Assembly: GCA_903927185.1 (NCBI GenBank)
Contig: CAIYLW010000056.1
Span: 1 to 64,000 of the forward strand
Length of the DNA: 64,000 nt
DNA from: an uncultured Bacteroidota bacterium
GTDB taxonomy: Bacteria; Bacteroidota; Bacteroidia; Chitinophagales; Chitinophagaceae
Direction of reading: 5' to 3'
The position numbers were made by a program, and so were the translations under genes. Position 1 is the first letter of the stretch. Every line of letters begins with the position of its first letter. The notes under the pieces are model-generated. The model was not told the DNA's origin, did not search any database, and worked only from the letters and a program-made list of their open reading frames with translations. Positions 26,959-36,556 of this stretch are shown piece by piece.

Positions 26959-26995
26959 AAAAAAAAAGAGCACAAATTTCTTAGTGCTCTTTTTT
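26959..26995 (-). terminator. Terminator after the DUF2911 gene
   Basis: Stem gagcac / gtgctc (26968-26973, 26984-26989) flanked by A-run and T-run. On the minus strand it is followed by a T-tract corresponding to 26959-26967, so it suits the DUF2911 gene. Confidence 0.8.
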
Positions 26996-27048
26996 ATAAA
27001 AATCAATACTCGTAACTCAAACAAAATTTGAGTAAATTTTCAATAAGT

Positions 27049-27594
27049 TTATTTAATCGGAAGAATCACATCCAATTTCTCCCAACTCAAAGTCATCCCT
27101 TTTTCATTAATTGAATAAAGAAGACTTTCCTTAAACTCTTTTGATTCTTTTGTTGAAGCATGTCCTCTTAAAACAACTTTATTTAAATCAAGAGTTGAGC
27201 TACCATCATGGTTCATACCGGGTTGACCAGTTTGTGAACTAAATACAACAGTCCATTTTTTTGTTGTTGGCACCATATAAATGGTATACTTCCCAGCAGC
27301 GAGTGTTTGTCCTTCAATTTTAACTTCTTTATCAAACTCAATTTGAGTAGCCGCATTTGCACCTGCTCTCCAAACACTATCCATTGGCACTAAAGCACCC
27401 CAAATTTTTCTATCTCTCACAGAAGGGCTTGAATACACTATCGTTATTTTAGTTCCATTTTTCAAAGTACCAGTTGCAGTTGCTCCTGGGCTTTTAGGAG
27501 CTGTTGTTTGAGCAAAAGTGGAATTAAATACCATTACCATGGATAGTAAAAAAAGCAATTGTTTGATGATTGTTGACTTTTTGATAATTTTCAT
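27049..27594 (-). CDS. Secreted DUF2911 protein
   Basis: 181 residues with a signal peptide ending in STFAQ. The DUF2911 domain is clear: KITIVYSSPSVRDRKIWGAL, then VWRAGANAATQIEFDKEV, LAAGKYTIYMVPTTKKWTVV and TLSWEKLDVILPIK. The function is unknown; it is probably periplasmic. It lies 58 bp after the ACR3 gene on the same strand and ends at a terminator, so the two may share a transcript. Confidence 0.88.
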   Translation of the reverse strand: MKIIKKSTIIKQLLFLLSMVMVFNSTFAQTTAPKSPGATATGTLKNGTKITIVYSSPSVRDRKIWGALVPMDSVWRAGANAATQIEFDKEVKIEGQTLAAGKYTIYMVPTTKKWTVVFSSQTGQPGMNHDGSSTLDLNKVVLRGHASTKESKEFKESLLYSINEKGMTLSWEKLDVILPIK

Positions 27595-27652
27595 AATGCA
27601 AACTTTTATGTATTGTTTAATTGATATAAAATATCCGGTTTGATTTGATAAG

Positions 27653-28723
27653 TTAGTTAGTTTTTAGGAAGTATTTTTTTCTAAACCAAAAAGCCAGATT
27701 AACCAGTGCTATTAAGGCAGGGACTTCCACAAGGGGGCCAATTACACCGGCAAATGCTTCTCCACTATTTATGCCAAATACACCAATTGCTACGGCAATT
27801 GCAAGTTCAAAGTTATTTCCAGTAGCAGTAAATGCGATGGAAGTACTTCTTGAATAATCAGCTCCAAAATATTTACCAATAAAAAAGCTGATTACGAACA
27901 TGACTATAAAATAGATGATAAGGGGAATTGCAATTCGAATAACGTCCATAGGAATTTGAATAATCATTTGTCCTTTTAGACTAAACATCACAACTATCGT
28001 AAATAATAGTGCGATCAAAGTGATGGGAGAAATAAAAGGAACGAAATTATTTTGAAACCATTCTTCTCCTTTTAAAGTAATTAATGCATACCTACTAATT
28101 ACTCCGGCGGCAAAAGGAATGCCTAAATAAATACCTACACTTTTTGCGATTTCTAAAATAGTGATATCAACAACCAATCCCTTCAATCCAAAATAAGGAG
28201 GTAGTACAGTTATAAATACATAAGCGTACACACTAAAAAACAAAACCTGAAAAATGCTATTCAATGCAATTAATCCGGCAGCATATTCACGGTTTCCTTC
28301 AGCCAATTCATTCCAAACAACTACCATTGCAATACATCTGGCAAGTCCAATTAAGATCAATCCAATCATATATTCTGGATAGTCTCTTAAGAAAGTAATG
28401 GATAATATAAACATAAAAACAGGTCCTATCACCCAGTTAAGTATTAAGGAAGTAAAAAGCACTTTAGTGTCTTTAAATACCTCATTTATTTTTTCATACC
28501 TAACTTTTGCCAAAGGAGGATACATCATTAAGATTAATCCGATAGCTAATGGGATATTGGTAGTGCCATTAGAAAAGGAATTAATGAAATTCGTAGAAGA
28601 TGGAATAAAATAGCCGATTCCAATTCCAATAGCCATTGCTAAAAAAATCCAGACTGTTAAAAAACGATCTAAGAAACCCAACTTTTTTCTTTCAACGGCA
28701 GGTGCACAATTATTTGAACTCAT
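27653..28723 (-). CDS. acr3: ACR3 family arsenite efflux transporter
   Basis: 356-residue inner-membrane carrier with ten hydrophobic segments, expected to export arsenite or antimonite using the proton motive force. The family motif with the essential Cys is present in [18 protein letters not shown], and the second motif is [21 protein letters not shown]. No arsR or arsC gene is adjacent in the window. A 10-bp inverted repeat 81-110 bp upstream may be an operator. Confidence 0.94.
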   Translation of the reverse strand: MSSNNCAPAVERKKLGFLDRFLTVWIFLAMAIGIGIGYFIPSSTNFINSFSNGTTNIPLAIGLILMMYPPLAKVRYEKINEVFKDTKVLFTSLILNWVIGPVFMFILSITFLRDYPEYMIGLILIGLARCIAMVVVWNELAEGNREYAAGLIALNSIFQVLFFSVYAYVFITVLPPYFGLKGLVVDITILEIAKSVGIYLGIPFAAGVISRYALITLKGEEWFQNNFVPFISPITLIALLFTIVVMFSLKGQMIIQIPMDVIRIAIPLIIYFIVMFVISFFIGKYFGADYSRSTSIAFTATGNNFELAIAVAIGVFGINSGEAFAGVIGPLVEVPALIALVNLAFWFRKKYFLKTN

Positions 28724-28803
28724 TATGTTTATATTTTCTTTAGGAATTTAACTTTTTGCTATTTTACAAAAGATTTATTCATTGCAATATTACGATGAAT
28801 ATA

Positions 28804-28833
28804 ATCAAATAAAATCAACCATATTTATTTGAT
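28804..28833. promoter_or_regulatory. Inverted repeat upstream of the ACR3 gene
   Basis: atcaaataaa (28804-28813) and tttatttgat (28824-28833) form a perfect 10-bp inverted repeat with a 10-bp spacer, centred about 95 bp before the transporter start. The shape suits a dimeric repressor; the regulator is not in the window. Confidence 0.4.
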
Positions 28834-29009
28834 ATTTTGAAATTCACAAAAGGCTTCCAACTCTTTAGGGAGTGAGATACACTCTTCAGATTTAATTAAC
28901 TGAAGAAAGAATTTTCAAACCATTATCTAGTTTTATTGACTTAGCCGGAAATGATATGGTTATCTGAATCTATCCCCAAATAAGGATAAGGTTCTGTTGA
29001 ATTTAATTA

Positions 29010-29282
29010 TTACCCGGCATTTAAGGGATCGATTACTATTTTAATTTCTTCGATTGTGTGAATTGGAAAGTTACCAGAAGCACTATGTGCTCGAATATCT
29101 TCTTCAGATTCAGCGATATGGATACAATAGATCTTATCGTCGGTTACAAAGGATTGTACCCAAGAATATGGTTTGTCCATCCCAGCTATTACGTCTACGG
29201 AAGTCTTTGAAATTGCTTGTACTTCTTCAGGACTCATATTGCCAGCTCCTGGAAGTTTTCTTTCCACTATAAATTTTTTCAT
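29010..29282 (-). CDS. DUF4242 (nickel-binding SCO4226-like) small protein
   Basis: 90 residues, no signal peptide. The family pattern is MKKFIVERKLPGAGNMSPEEVQ, then YSWVQSFVTDDKIYCIHIAESEEDIRAHS and FPIHTIEEIK. The founding structure, SCO4226, binds nickel, but the role of the family is unsettled. It lies 82 bp downstream of the ATPase-LuxR regulator on the same strand; a two-domain secreted relative lies on the other side of that regulator. A perfect 18-bp palindrome sits just before its start codon. Confidence 0.85.
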   Translation of the reverse strand: MKKFIVERKLPGAGNMSPEEVQAISKTSVDVIAGMDKPYSWVQSFVTDDKIYCIHIAESEEDIRAHSASGNFPIHTIEEIKIVIDPLNAG

Positions 29283-29285
29283 CGC

Positions 29286-29303
29286 TTTGATTTATAAATC
29301 AAA
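29286..29303. promoter_or_regulatory. Perfect 18-bp palindrome before the DUF4242 start
   Basis: tttgatttataaatcaaa is fully self-complementary and ends 3 bp from the start codon at 29280-29282, covering the expected ribosome-binding zone. It may be an operator for autoregulation or for the adjacent LuxR-type protein. Confidence 0.4.
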
Positions 29304-29364
29304 TCTGCAATTTTTATGAAACAAGGTATTCAGAGGCTTTCCCCATATTTACTTCATTAATTCC

Positions 29365-31980
29365 CTATTTTATAATTCCTAACCGAATGGCTGCTTCTAC
29401 TGCTTTTGCCCTTGAAGGTGTACCCAATTTAAATAAAATAGAAGAAATATGATGGTCGACTGTTTTTGCTGAAATGAAAAGAGTAGCAGCAATTTCTTTA
29501 TTTTGGGTTCCTCCATTTAATAATTGTAAAACTTCCAATTCTCTATTTGTAAGCTCTAAAATATTCGCTTTTGTGCTATCTCTCTTACCTCTTGGAATTT
29601 TCTTTAACCCTGCATGGCGCATTTCCAATTTTAATTTTTGACTTACTACAACTGCATTTAATTGTTGCATAATTATCAAAGCTTCCCTTTTATCTTTTTC
29701 ATCAGATTCAGCCAAAGCCAATGCGTTTTCGAATGGGCGTTCTGCTTTATGCCAATAATTGGCTGCCAATTTGGGTTTCCCTTCTGCTAATAATTTGTAA
29801 GGTGTATAAAGCTCAGACAATTCAATTTTTGATCTTCCACTTTTATTTAGCCAGTAAGCAAATTCGTTATTTAAAATAATATTTGAGGATTGTTTTACCA
29901 ATAAAATTGCCTGTTCAATTTCTGTAATACCTAAAATCTGAGAAGCATTTAGCCACTCATATTCAAAACAAGCAATCATTACAGGCACAATTCTTCGGTA
30001 CTCTTTGGTTATTAAAGCAATTGACAGTACTTCGTTTAGTATTGATGGAACCTCTGGTTTCCCTATTCGCATTTCAATTCTTGCCTTAACTACTAAAGCC
30101 CCAATTTTTACTATAACAGTTTGAAAAGGATTAATCAAAAGGTTATTTGAAATGGTCAAAGCCTCTTCCCAATCACCTATTTCGAGAAGCATGCCTGCTT
30201 TCATGGATAACTTATATTTTGTCCAAGAGTCGAGATCTCTCTCTTCGCAGTAAATTAAACCGGCTTGCAAATACTCTTTGGCCAAGGCATACTCTTTACA
30301 AGAAATGCATGAACTGATGATATTGGTATATGCTCTAGCGGCATGTTCATGCAAAGAGTGCTTCAATGCAATTTCTAAACTTTCTATTAATATTTTTAAT
30401 CCGGTTCTATCATTCATATTAAACTCCCACATAGAACTCCCTACATTATTAAGTGCGTGAGAAAGGATTTCATCATTTTTTATTTTTTTCGCCATTGCAA
30501 TTGCCAGGTTTCCAAATTCAATGCTTTTTTCAAATTCACCAGACAACATTTTTAATTGCGACATATTACTGAATGCCATTGCCTTTACTGAAGAGTCGGG
30601 CGCTGCTTCCAAAAGTTGTATTGCTTGTTGACCGTATTTTTCAGCTTCATCTCTATTTCCTTCGAACCACCATAGCCTTGATAAAAAGCGTAAACAATTA
30701 CTCATTTCACTAATATCAATTTGATTAACCTCTTTTTTTTGTTGTAATAGCCTTAAAACTTTTCCTTGATAAATAATGGCTTCCTTGATTTGGTTGGTTA
30801 AATAACATTCGTAAGTATATGCTTCATAAAACTTCAACAATAAAGATTTGTCTTGTCCGTCGTAATATTCAATAGCCGTAAAATAAAGTTTTGAAGCTTC
30901 TACATGGGCGCCAACAGATGCAGCTTTTTTTGCAGCAATTGGAGCATACTCAACAACCAAATGATATTCATTTGCATTTTTGGCATAGTGTACAATTCTT
31001 TCAATATCATCGGCTTGAATAAAATCGTTCAAAAACAATTCCACTATTTTCTTATTCAGTGCAATTCTCTTAAATGGAGAAAGCGATTCCTCAATGGTGC
31101 GACGATAGAGTTCGTGTTTAAAATAAATTTTACCTGACCTGATTTCAATTATAGTTGCTGTCAGTGAATTTTCTATGGCTAATTGCCAAAGAGGATCTGT
31201 TTTTATAAATCTATTTAACTCCAATCCTTCAGGGATAACTGCTAAAAACTCCCATAATGCTTTTGTCTGAACTTCCTGATGGTGATACACTGAGAGCACA
31301 GAGTCTTTGATATTTTCCGGAATACCAATACTGTAACTAGCGATAATTTCTGTTACATAAAAAGGATTACCTCTTGATATATCATACAAATTCGAAGCAT
31401 TAAACCCTTTTTCAGAAGCCAAAATATTTACTGCTTCACGTGTAAAGGGAGGAAGTTGAAGCCTTGTGAAACTATCAATTGAAAGATCACTTATCAGATT
31501 TTTAAAACCATGAATTGTATTCAAATCATTATTACGGCAGGTGAGTACAAATAAACATTTTAAACGACTAATCCGGCGAGCGAAAAATTTGATGAAGTCG
31601 AGTGTAGCTTCATCAGCCCAATGTATATCTTCAAATACTAAAACTATGGGTTTCTTTAAATCACTTAGTTCCTTTATAAATTTCGTAAACAAAGCTGATC
31701 TGGAAGGTATTGACTCAATATTATCAGCTAAGCCCTCTTTTATCTGCAATGCAATATCATATAATGGGGCAAGAGGCCTTGGTGTAAACAAGGAATCACA
31801 AGCACCCACAAAGCTCATACAATTATCATCCAGTTCTTTTAAAAAAACCTTTACAAGTGAGGTTTTGCCAATTCCAGCTTCTCCCATTATAAAGAAGCAA
31901 TGTCCCTCTCCCTTCTCCATGTTTTTAAAGCCCACCATCAACTGGGAAAGAAAAACATCGCGTTCAATAAGTTGGTTCAT
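29365..31980 (-). CDS. ATPase-LuxR transcriptional regulator (MalT/LAL-like)
   Basis: 871 residues. The N-terminal AAA/STAND-type ATPase has Walker A GEAGIGKTS near residue 35 and Walker B IVLVFEDIHWAD near residue 115. The middle (about 330-760) is made of helical TPR-like repeats. The last 65 residues are a LuxR-type HTH: LTNRELEVLQLLNGGTQNKE followed by AATLFISAKTVDHHISSILFKL. Such proteins bind DNA when a ligand and ATP switch the STAND core. It lies between the small DUF4242 gene (same strand) and the divergent double-DUF4242 gene, which suggests control of both. Confidence 0.92.
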   Translation of the reverse strand: MNQLIERDVFLSQLMVGFKNMEKGEGHCFFIMGEAGIGKTSLVKVFLKELDDNCMSFVGACDSLFTPRPLAPLYDIALQIKEGLADNIESIPSRSALFTKFIKELSDLKKPIVLVFEDIHWADEATLDFIKFFARRISRLKCLFVLTCRNNDLNTIHGFKNLISDLSIDSFTRLQLPPFTREAVNILASEKGFNASNLYDISRGNPFYVTEIIASYSIGIPENIKDSVLSVYHHQEVQTKALWEFLAVIPEGLELNRFIKTDPLWQLAIENSLTATIIEIRSGKIYFKHELYRRTIEESLSPFKRIALNKKIVELFLNDFIQADDIERIVHYAKNANEYHLVVEYAPIAAKKAASVGAHVEASKLYFTAIEYYDGQDKSLLLKFYEAYTYECYLTNQIKEAIIYQGKVLRLLQQKKEVNQIDISEMSNCLRFLSRLWWFEGNRDEAEKYGQQAIQLLEAAPDSSVKAMAFSNMSQLKMLSGEFEKSIEFGNLAIAMAKKIKNDEILSHALNNVGSSMWEFNMNDRTGLKILIESLEIALKHSLHEHAARAYTNIISSCISCKEYALAKEYLQAGLIYCEERDLDSWTKYKLSMKAGMLLEIGDWEEALTISNNLLINPFQTVIVKIGALVVKARIEMRIGKPEVPSILNEVLSIALITKEYRRIVPVMIACFEYEWLNASQILGITEIEQAILLVKQSSNIILNNEFAYWLNKSGRSKIELSELYTPYKLLAEGKPKLAANYWHKAERPFENALALAESDEKDKREALIIMQQLNAVVVSQKLKLEMRHAGLKKIPRGKRDSTKANILELTNRELEVLQLLNGGTQNKEIAATLFISAKTVDHHISSILFKLGTPSRAKAVEAAIRLGIIK

Positions 31981-31984
31981 TTCT

Positions 31985-32016
31985 AAAATAGGTATAGTTG
32001 AAATACAAAATAGGTA
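31985..32016. promoter_or_regulatory. Direct repeat in the regulator/DUF4242 divergent promoter
   Basis: aaaataggta occurs at 31985-31994 and 32007-32016, period 22 bp, in the 104-bp gap between the regulator start and the divergent DUF4242 start. The two-turn spacing puts both copies on one face of the helix. Confidence 0.4.
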
Positions 32017-32084
32017 AAACTCCTTACATCAGTATACTAATATTAAATTTATTTCGTATTTTAAATCATACATAAACAATAAAA

Positions 32085-32708
32085 ATGACCATTATGAAAT
32101 GTATCCCAATTTGTGCATTGTTCGCAGTAATAACTGTAAGCTCTTTTGGCCAAAGCCAAGTATCCAAAATCGATGCAGGCAAGAATCTCTACATCGACGT
32201 ACATGATTTAGAACCAGGAAAAGTGAGTTTTCAGGATGTAGCGGGTGCTCATCAGAAAGACCTGGCTGTAGAAGGTAAATACGGAGTGGACTTTATTAAG
32301 TTTTGGGTAGACGAGAATAAAGGAAAAGTATATTGTCTTTCAACAGCCAAGAGTCCGGATTCAGTAATTAGTACCCATCGTGAAGCTCATGGTTTGTTGC
32401 CATCATCTGTGATGAAAGTCGAATCGGGTATAGCTTCATTAACAATTGAAGGGAAGCAATTTTTCTTAGACGTACATGAATTAGGTGCAGGTAATGTAAC
32501 TGCGGAAGCAGTTGCTGGAGCCCATCAAAAGGACCTAGCTGTTCAGGGGAAATATGGTGTTAATTTCATCAATTATTGGGTAGATGTAAAGGATGGCAAA
32601 GTATTTTGTTTATCAGAGGCGCCAGATTCAAATGCAGTAATTCAAACACATAAAGAAGCACATGGACTATTACCTGCTTATGTTTTAACTATCAAGCAAG
32701 GGCAATAA
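32085..32708 (+). CDS. Secreted protein with two DUF4242 domains
   Basis: 207 residues; ATG codons at 32085 and 32094 are possible starts, and the second gives the cleaner signal peptide (MKCIPICALFAVITVSSFG). Two homologous halves follow, about residues 27-112 and 118-205. Each carries a version of DVHxLxxGxV, VAGAHQKDLAV, KYGVxFIxxWVD, GKVxCLS and THxEAHGLLP. The repeated Asp, His and Cys positions suggest metal binding, in line with the nickel-binding member SCO4226. It is expected in the periplasm. It is divergent from the LuxR-type regulator and followed by a strong hairpin. Confidence 0.85.
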   Translation: MTIMKCIPICALFAVITVSSFGQSQVSKIDAGKNLYIDVHDLEPGKVSFQDVAGAHQKDLAVEGKYGVDFIKFWVDENKGKVYCLSTAKSPDSVISTHREAHGLLPSSVMKVESGIASLTIEGKQFFLDVHELGAGNVTAEAVAGAHQKDLAVQGKYGVNFINYWVDVKDGKVFCLSEAPDSNAVIQTHKEAHGLLPAYVLTIKQGQ

Positions 32709-32729
32709 GTAACTGAAATCAATAATTTT

Positions 32730-32761
32730 AAAAGGAGCACTAAGTGATTAGTGCTCCTTTT
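32730..32761. terminator. Hairpin between the double-DUF4242 gene and the phosphatase operon
   Basis: 14-bp inverted repeat built on aaaggagcactaa / ttagtgctccttt with a 4-nt loop, ending in tttt in the plus direction and in TTTT-AAAAT in the minus direction. It can end both convergent transcripts. Confidence 0.82.
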
Positions 32762-32794
32762 GTTGGGAATACAAGATTTAGGTTGAATTTTTAA

Positions 32795-34657
32795 TTATTG
32801 TTTCTTAATTACCACAATAGTAATATCATCTGGATTCCGATTTCCTTGCATCCACTCATCCACCGACTTGATTAATACATCTATAATTTCTTGTGCTGAT
32901 AAATGACAAGAGGATTGGATTAAATTTCTTAATCTATCGTAATCATACATTTCGCCCACTAAATTGGGGGCTTCAGGTAACCCATCTGATAATTGCACTA
33001 ATACATCACCATAATCAAATTTTCTATTTTCTAAAACAAAGTTCTCATCTTTTAATCCACCGAGAGGTAAGCCATTGTTCATAAACTCTTCCACCTCTTT
33101 TGTTGCCGCTTTGTATAAATAGATTGGCGGCATGGCGGCAGAACTTAAGAATAATTCGTCTTGTGTAATTTCTACAATATTTAAACTCATTCTTAAAATT
33201 CCTAAGTCAATTCTTTTTATCACTCCATTTAACCTTTGCAATATTTTATGGGGCTTAACAGGATTAATCCCATTTAAGCCTGCCTTTGTAACAGATACCA
33301 TCATACCTGATGCCACACCATGTCCAGTAGCATCACCACAGACACTAAATAAAGAACCATCTGTTTGAGGAAAAAAATCATAGTAATCACCTCCAACTTC
33401 TGTTGAAGAACGTATAAATGTAGCTATGTCTAAATCGGATCTTTGTGGCAACTCTTTTGGAAGCATACTTTGTTGTAAATCACGTGCAGCTGATAGTTCA
33501 TTATTTTTACGATCGTCTTCGATTTTTTTTATCCTATTTTTTTGGATCCGCTTTCCATTAAAATAAATTCCAATTCCAAATATTAAAAGTAAAGCTATGG
33601 TCAATATGAGTTCCTTTTGTTGGGTAGCTTTTTGTTCAGATAACTCGTTAGCCTTGGTCATTTCACCCAAAGCCAAATTCTGCGCTTCATTTGTTTTTGA
33701 AGAATTATATAATTGTTCACTTAGTTGTTGTGATTTTTCTAAATACTTAAAGGCACTATCCTGCATATTTTTTACTTTATACATTTGGTATAAGACTTTA
33801 TAGGCATTGAGTAGCCCTTCTGTAAAAGTAAATTTCTCCGAATAAATAACCACTTGTCTGCCATAATGAATAGCAGAATCAACTTGATGTAATGCAGCAT
33901 AGGTGCTTGTTAAGCCGGAGGAAGCTTCTAAATAATCTTTATATAAAGAACTGATAAATGATAATGGTATGGACAGTTTGTAATTAATTATGGCAGAATC
34001 ATATTTTTTTTGTGCTCTATAAATATCACCTTGTACAACATAAGCTCCACTCCATCTTTTTTCGTAAACTTTTTTATTATAATAGTCCAATACTTGTGTA
34101 TTATAATAGTAAGCGGTATCATACATTTCTAAAATATAATAGACTTTAGGCATTGTAAAATCAAATAACGGAATATATCGCCTAGAAAATGGATTAGAAA
34201 GTATTAAATATTTAAGGCCTAATTCTTTATTTTTCAAATATGAATAACAAAGTGCTAAATCGAAATAAGCATATCTCATCAAACTATCAACAAATTTATT
34301 TTTATTTCCTAATTTTAACGCCTCTACTGCAAAATGTAATCCAAGAGGATAATTGCCTATAGTTTGGCTATAAGTTTGAGAAATACTATTATAAGCCCAA
34401 AATAATGAAAGATTATCCTTACTATCTACAGCGATTTTTTCGACAAGAGAATAATATTTTATTGCTGTATCGCCTTGAGACCACATATATCGCCCACCAA
34501 TATTGAATAAAATATCTATTTTTTTGAGACTCGAAGAAGTAGATGCAACCAATTTTAATGAGTCTTTTAAACTGAAATTTAAGTCAGAATAATATTGGGC
34601 TTTTACACAAGTAATAGCAAGCAACAAAAAGCAAAAGACAAATAAATATTTTTTCAT
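32795..34657 (-). CDS. TPR-sensor SpoIIE-family phosphatase, copy 2
   Basis: 620 residues: signal peptide (about 1-20), TPR-like helical repeats in the periplasm (about 35-320), one membrane segment (LILTIALLLIFGIGIYFNG), a short linker and a PP2C/SpoIIE domain (about 395-618). Metal-site motifs STEVGGDYYDFF, CGDATGHGVASG, SDGLPEAPN and NPDDITIVVIKK are all intact. It should dephosphorylate a STAS-type antagonist protein in response to an external or envelope cue. It is the last gene of a seven-gene operon, 20 bp after its close paralogue, and ends before a hairpin. Confidence 0.92.
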   Translation of the reverse strand: MKKYLFVFCFLLLAITCVKAQYYSDLNFSLKDSLKLVASTSSSLKKIDILFNIGGRYMWSQGDTAIKYYSLVEKIAVDSKDNLSLFWAYNSISQTYSQTIGNYPLGLHFAVEALKLGNKNKFVDSLMRYAYFDLALCYSYLKNKELGLKYLILSNPFSRRYIPLFDFTMPKVYYILEMYDTAYYYNTQVLDYYNKKVYEKRWSGAYVVQGDIYRAQKKYDSAIINYKLSIPLSFISSLYKDYLEASSGLTSTYAALHQVDSAIHYGRQVVIYSEKFTFTEGLLNAYKVLYQMYKVKNMQDSAFKYLEKSQQLSEQLYNSSKTNEAQNLALGEMTKANELSEQKATQQKELILTIALLLIFGIGIYFNGKRIQKNRIKKIEDDRKNNELSAARDLQQSMLPKELPQRSDLDIATFIRSSTEVGGDYYDFFPQTDGSLFSVCGDATGHGVASGMMVSVTKAGLNGINPVKPHKILQRLNGVIKRIDLGILRMSLNIVEITQDELFLSSAAMPPIYLYKAATKEVEEFMNNGLPLGGLKDENFVLENRKFDYGDVLVQLSDGLPEAPNLVGEMYDYDRLRNLIQSSCHLSAQEIIDVLIKSVDEWMQGNRNPDDITIVVIKKQ

Positions 34658-34677
34658 GTACTTCTTTTATTTTAAAA

Positions 34678-36549
34678 TTATTTTTTCTTTATTACCACAA
34701 TTGTGATATCATCTGGATTATTTTGACCTTGCAACCAATCATCAACTGATTTGATCAGAACATCAATCATTTCCTGGGCAGATAAATGACCAGACTTTTC
34801 AATAATTTGCCTGAGCCTTTCATAATCATACATTTCCCCTACTATATTTGGAGCTTCTGGAAGACCATCAGATAATTGCACTATAAGATCCCCTTGATTA
34901 AAATTTCTTTTAATAATATCAAAACTTTCCTCACGCAAACCACCTAAAGGAAGACCAGGGATTAAAATCTCCTCCACTTTTTTAGTAGCAGCAACATAAT
35001 GGTATATAGGAGGCATGGCTGCTGAACTATACTCAAATTCACCCGGCTTGAACTGCACAATATTCAAACTCATTCTTAGAGTGCCTAAGTCAATGTTCTT
35101 AACAACATTATTTAACTTATGCAAAATAGTATTTACAGGCAATGCATCTATTCCATTTAAACCTGCTTTGGCAACAGATACCATCATTCCAGAAGCCACT
35201 CCATGGCCAGTAGCATCGCCACAAATAGAATATAGAGCAGTTCCTTTATGTTCAAAAAAATCATAATAATCACCACCTACTTCAGTAGATGATCTGATAA
35301 AAGCTGCAATATTTAAATCGGATCTTTGGGGTAATTGTTTAGGGAGCATACTTTGTTGCAAATCACGGGCTGCAGATAGTTCGCTATCTTTACGATCATC
35401 TTCAATTCTTTTGGACTTATTTTTTTGTATGCGCTTTCCATTTAAATAAATACCAATTCCAATTAACAGTAATAAAATAATGGAAAATATGAGTTCCTTT
35501 TGTTGGGTTGCTTTTTGTTCAGATATTTCCTTCGACTTAGTAACTTCACCCAAGGCTAGATTTTGAGCTTCATTTATTTTTGAGGCACTATACAACTGTT
35601 CGCTTAACTGTTGTGACTTTTCTAAATATTTAAAGGCGCTATCTTGATTATTTTTAATTTTATACATTTGGTATAAAACCTTATAGGCGTTTAATAGGCC
35701 TTCTGTAAAAGTAAATTTGTCCGAATAAAAGATAACTTGTCTACCATAATAAATGGCAGAATCTACTTGATGTAAAGCTGCATAGGAACTGGTTAAACCG
35801 GATGCTGCTTCTAAATAATCCTTATATAAAGAGCTGATAAATGATAATGGTATGGAGAGTTTATAATTAATAATGGCAGAATCATATTTTTTTAGTGCCC
35901 GATAAATATCACCGCGAACAACATATACTCCGCTCCATCTCTTTTCGTAAACTCTTTTATTAAAATAGTCCAATACTTGAGTATTATAATAATAAGCTGT
36001 ATCATACATTTCTAAAATATAATATACTTTAGGCATTGTATAACCATCAAACGGAATATGTCTTGTAGGATATGGATTTGAGAGTATTAAATATTTAAGG
36101 CCTAATTCTTTATTTTGTAAAAAGGCATAACAAAGTGCTAAATCGAAATAAGCATATCTCATCAAACTATCAACAACATTTATTTTAATACCTAATTTCA
36201 GTTCTTCAATCGCATAATGTAAGCCAAGTGGATAATTGCCGATGGTGCCACTATAAGTTTCTGAAATATTACTATAGACCCTAAGTAATAAAATATTTTC
36301 TTTTGTATCTATTGCAATTCTTTCGGCAGCAATAAAATATTTTATAGCTGTATCTCCATTAGAATACATATAACGGGATCCTATGTTTAATAATATATAT
36401 ATTTTTTGAGAATTAGAGTTTGTGGTTGCAACTAAATTTAATGAGTCTTTTAAACTGAAATTTAAATCAGAATAAAGTTGGGCTTTTAAAGAAGTACCTA
36501 CTAGCATAAAGAAACTAAAAACAAATAGATATTTTTTCATAGCATTCAT
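34678..36549 (-). CDS. TPR-sensor SpoIIE-family phosphatase, copy 1
   Basis: 623 residues with the same layout as the neighbouring 620-residue protein and long identical stretches (for example MYDTAYYYNTQVLDY and INYKLSIPLSFISSLYKDYL). The two are a tandem duplication. Comparison of the N-termini favours the ATG at 36540 (MKKYLFVF) over that at 36549. Phosphatase motifs STEVGGDYYDFF, CGDATGHGVASG, SDGLPEAPN and NPDDITIVVIKK are intact. The helical sensor part is less conserved than the catalytic part, as expected if the copies read different signals. It follows the TMEM175-like gene after 7 bp. Confidence 0.92.
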   Translation of the reverse strand: MNAMKKYLFVFSFFMLVGTSLKAQLYSDLNFSLKDSLNLVATTNSNSQKIYILLNIGSRYMYSNGDTAIKYFIAAERIAIDTKENILLLRVYSNISETYSGTIGNYPLGLHYAIEELKLGIKINVVDSLMRYAYFDLALCYAFLQNKELGLKYLILSNPYPTRHIPFDGYTMPKVYYILEMYDTAYYYNTQVLDYFNKRVYEKRWSGVYVVRGDIYRALKKYDSAIINYKLSIPLSFISSLYKDYLEAASGLTSSYAALHQVDSAIYYGRQVIFYSDKFTFTEGLLNAYKVLYQMYKIKNNQDSAFKYLEKSQQLSEQLYSASKINEAQNLALGEVTKSKEISEQKATQQKELIFSIILLLLIGIGIYLNGKRIQKNKSKRIEDDRKDSELSAARDLQQSMLPKQLPQRSDLNIAAFIRSSTEVGGDYYDFFEHKGTALYSICGDATGHGVASGMMVSVAKAGLNGIDALPVNTILHKLNNVVKNIDLGTLRMSLNIVQFKPGEFEYSSAAMPPIYHYVAATKKVEEILIPGLPLGGLREESFDIIKRNFNQGDLIVQLSDGLPEAPNIVGEMYDYERLRQIIEKSGHLSAQEMIDVLIKSVDDWLQGQNNPDDITIVVIKKK

Positions 36550-36556
36550 TTAGAAT

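Noticed and set aside
31541-32017. 158-codon plus-strand frame
   Set aside because: Antisense to the Walker region of the ATPase-LuxR regulator; Ser/Lys-rich artefact without family features.
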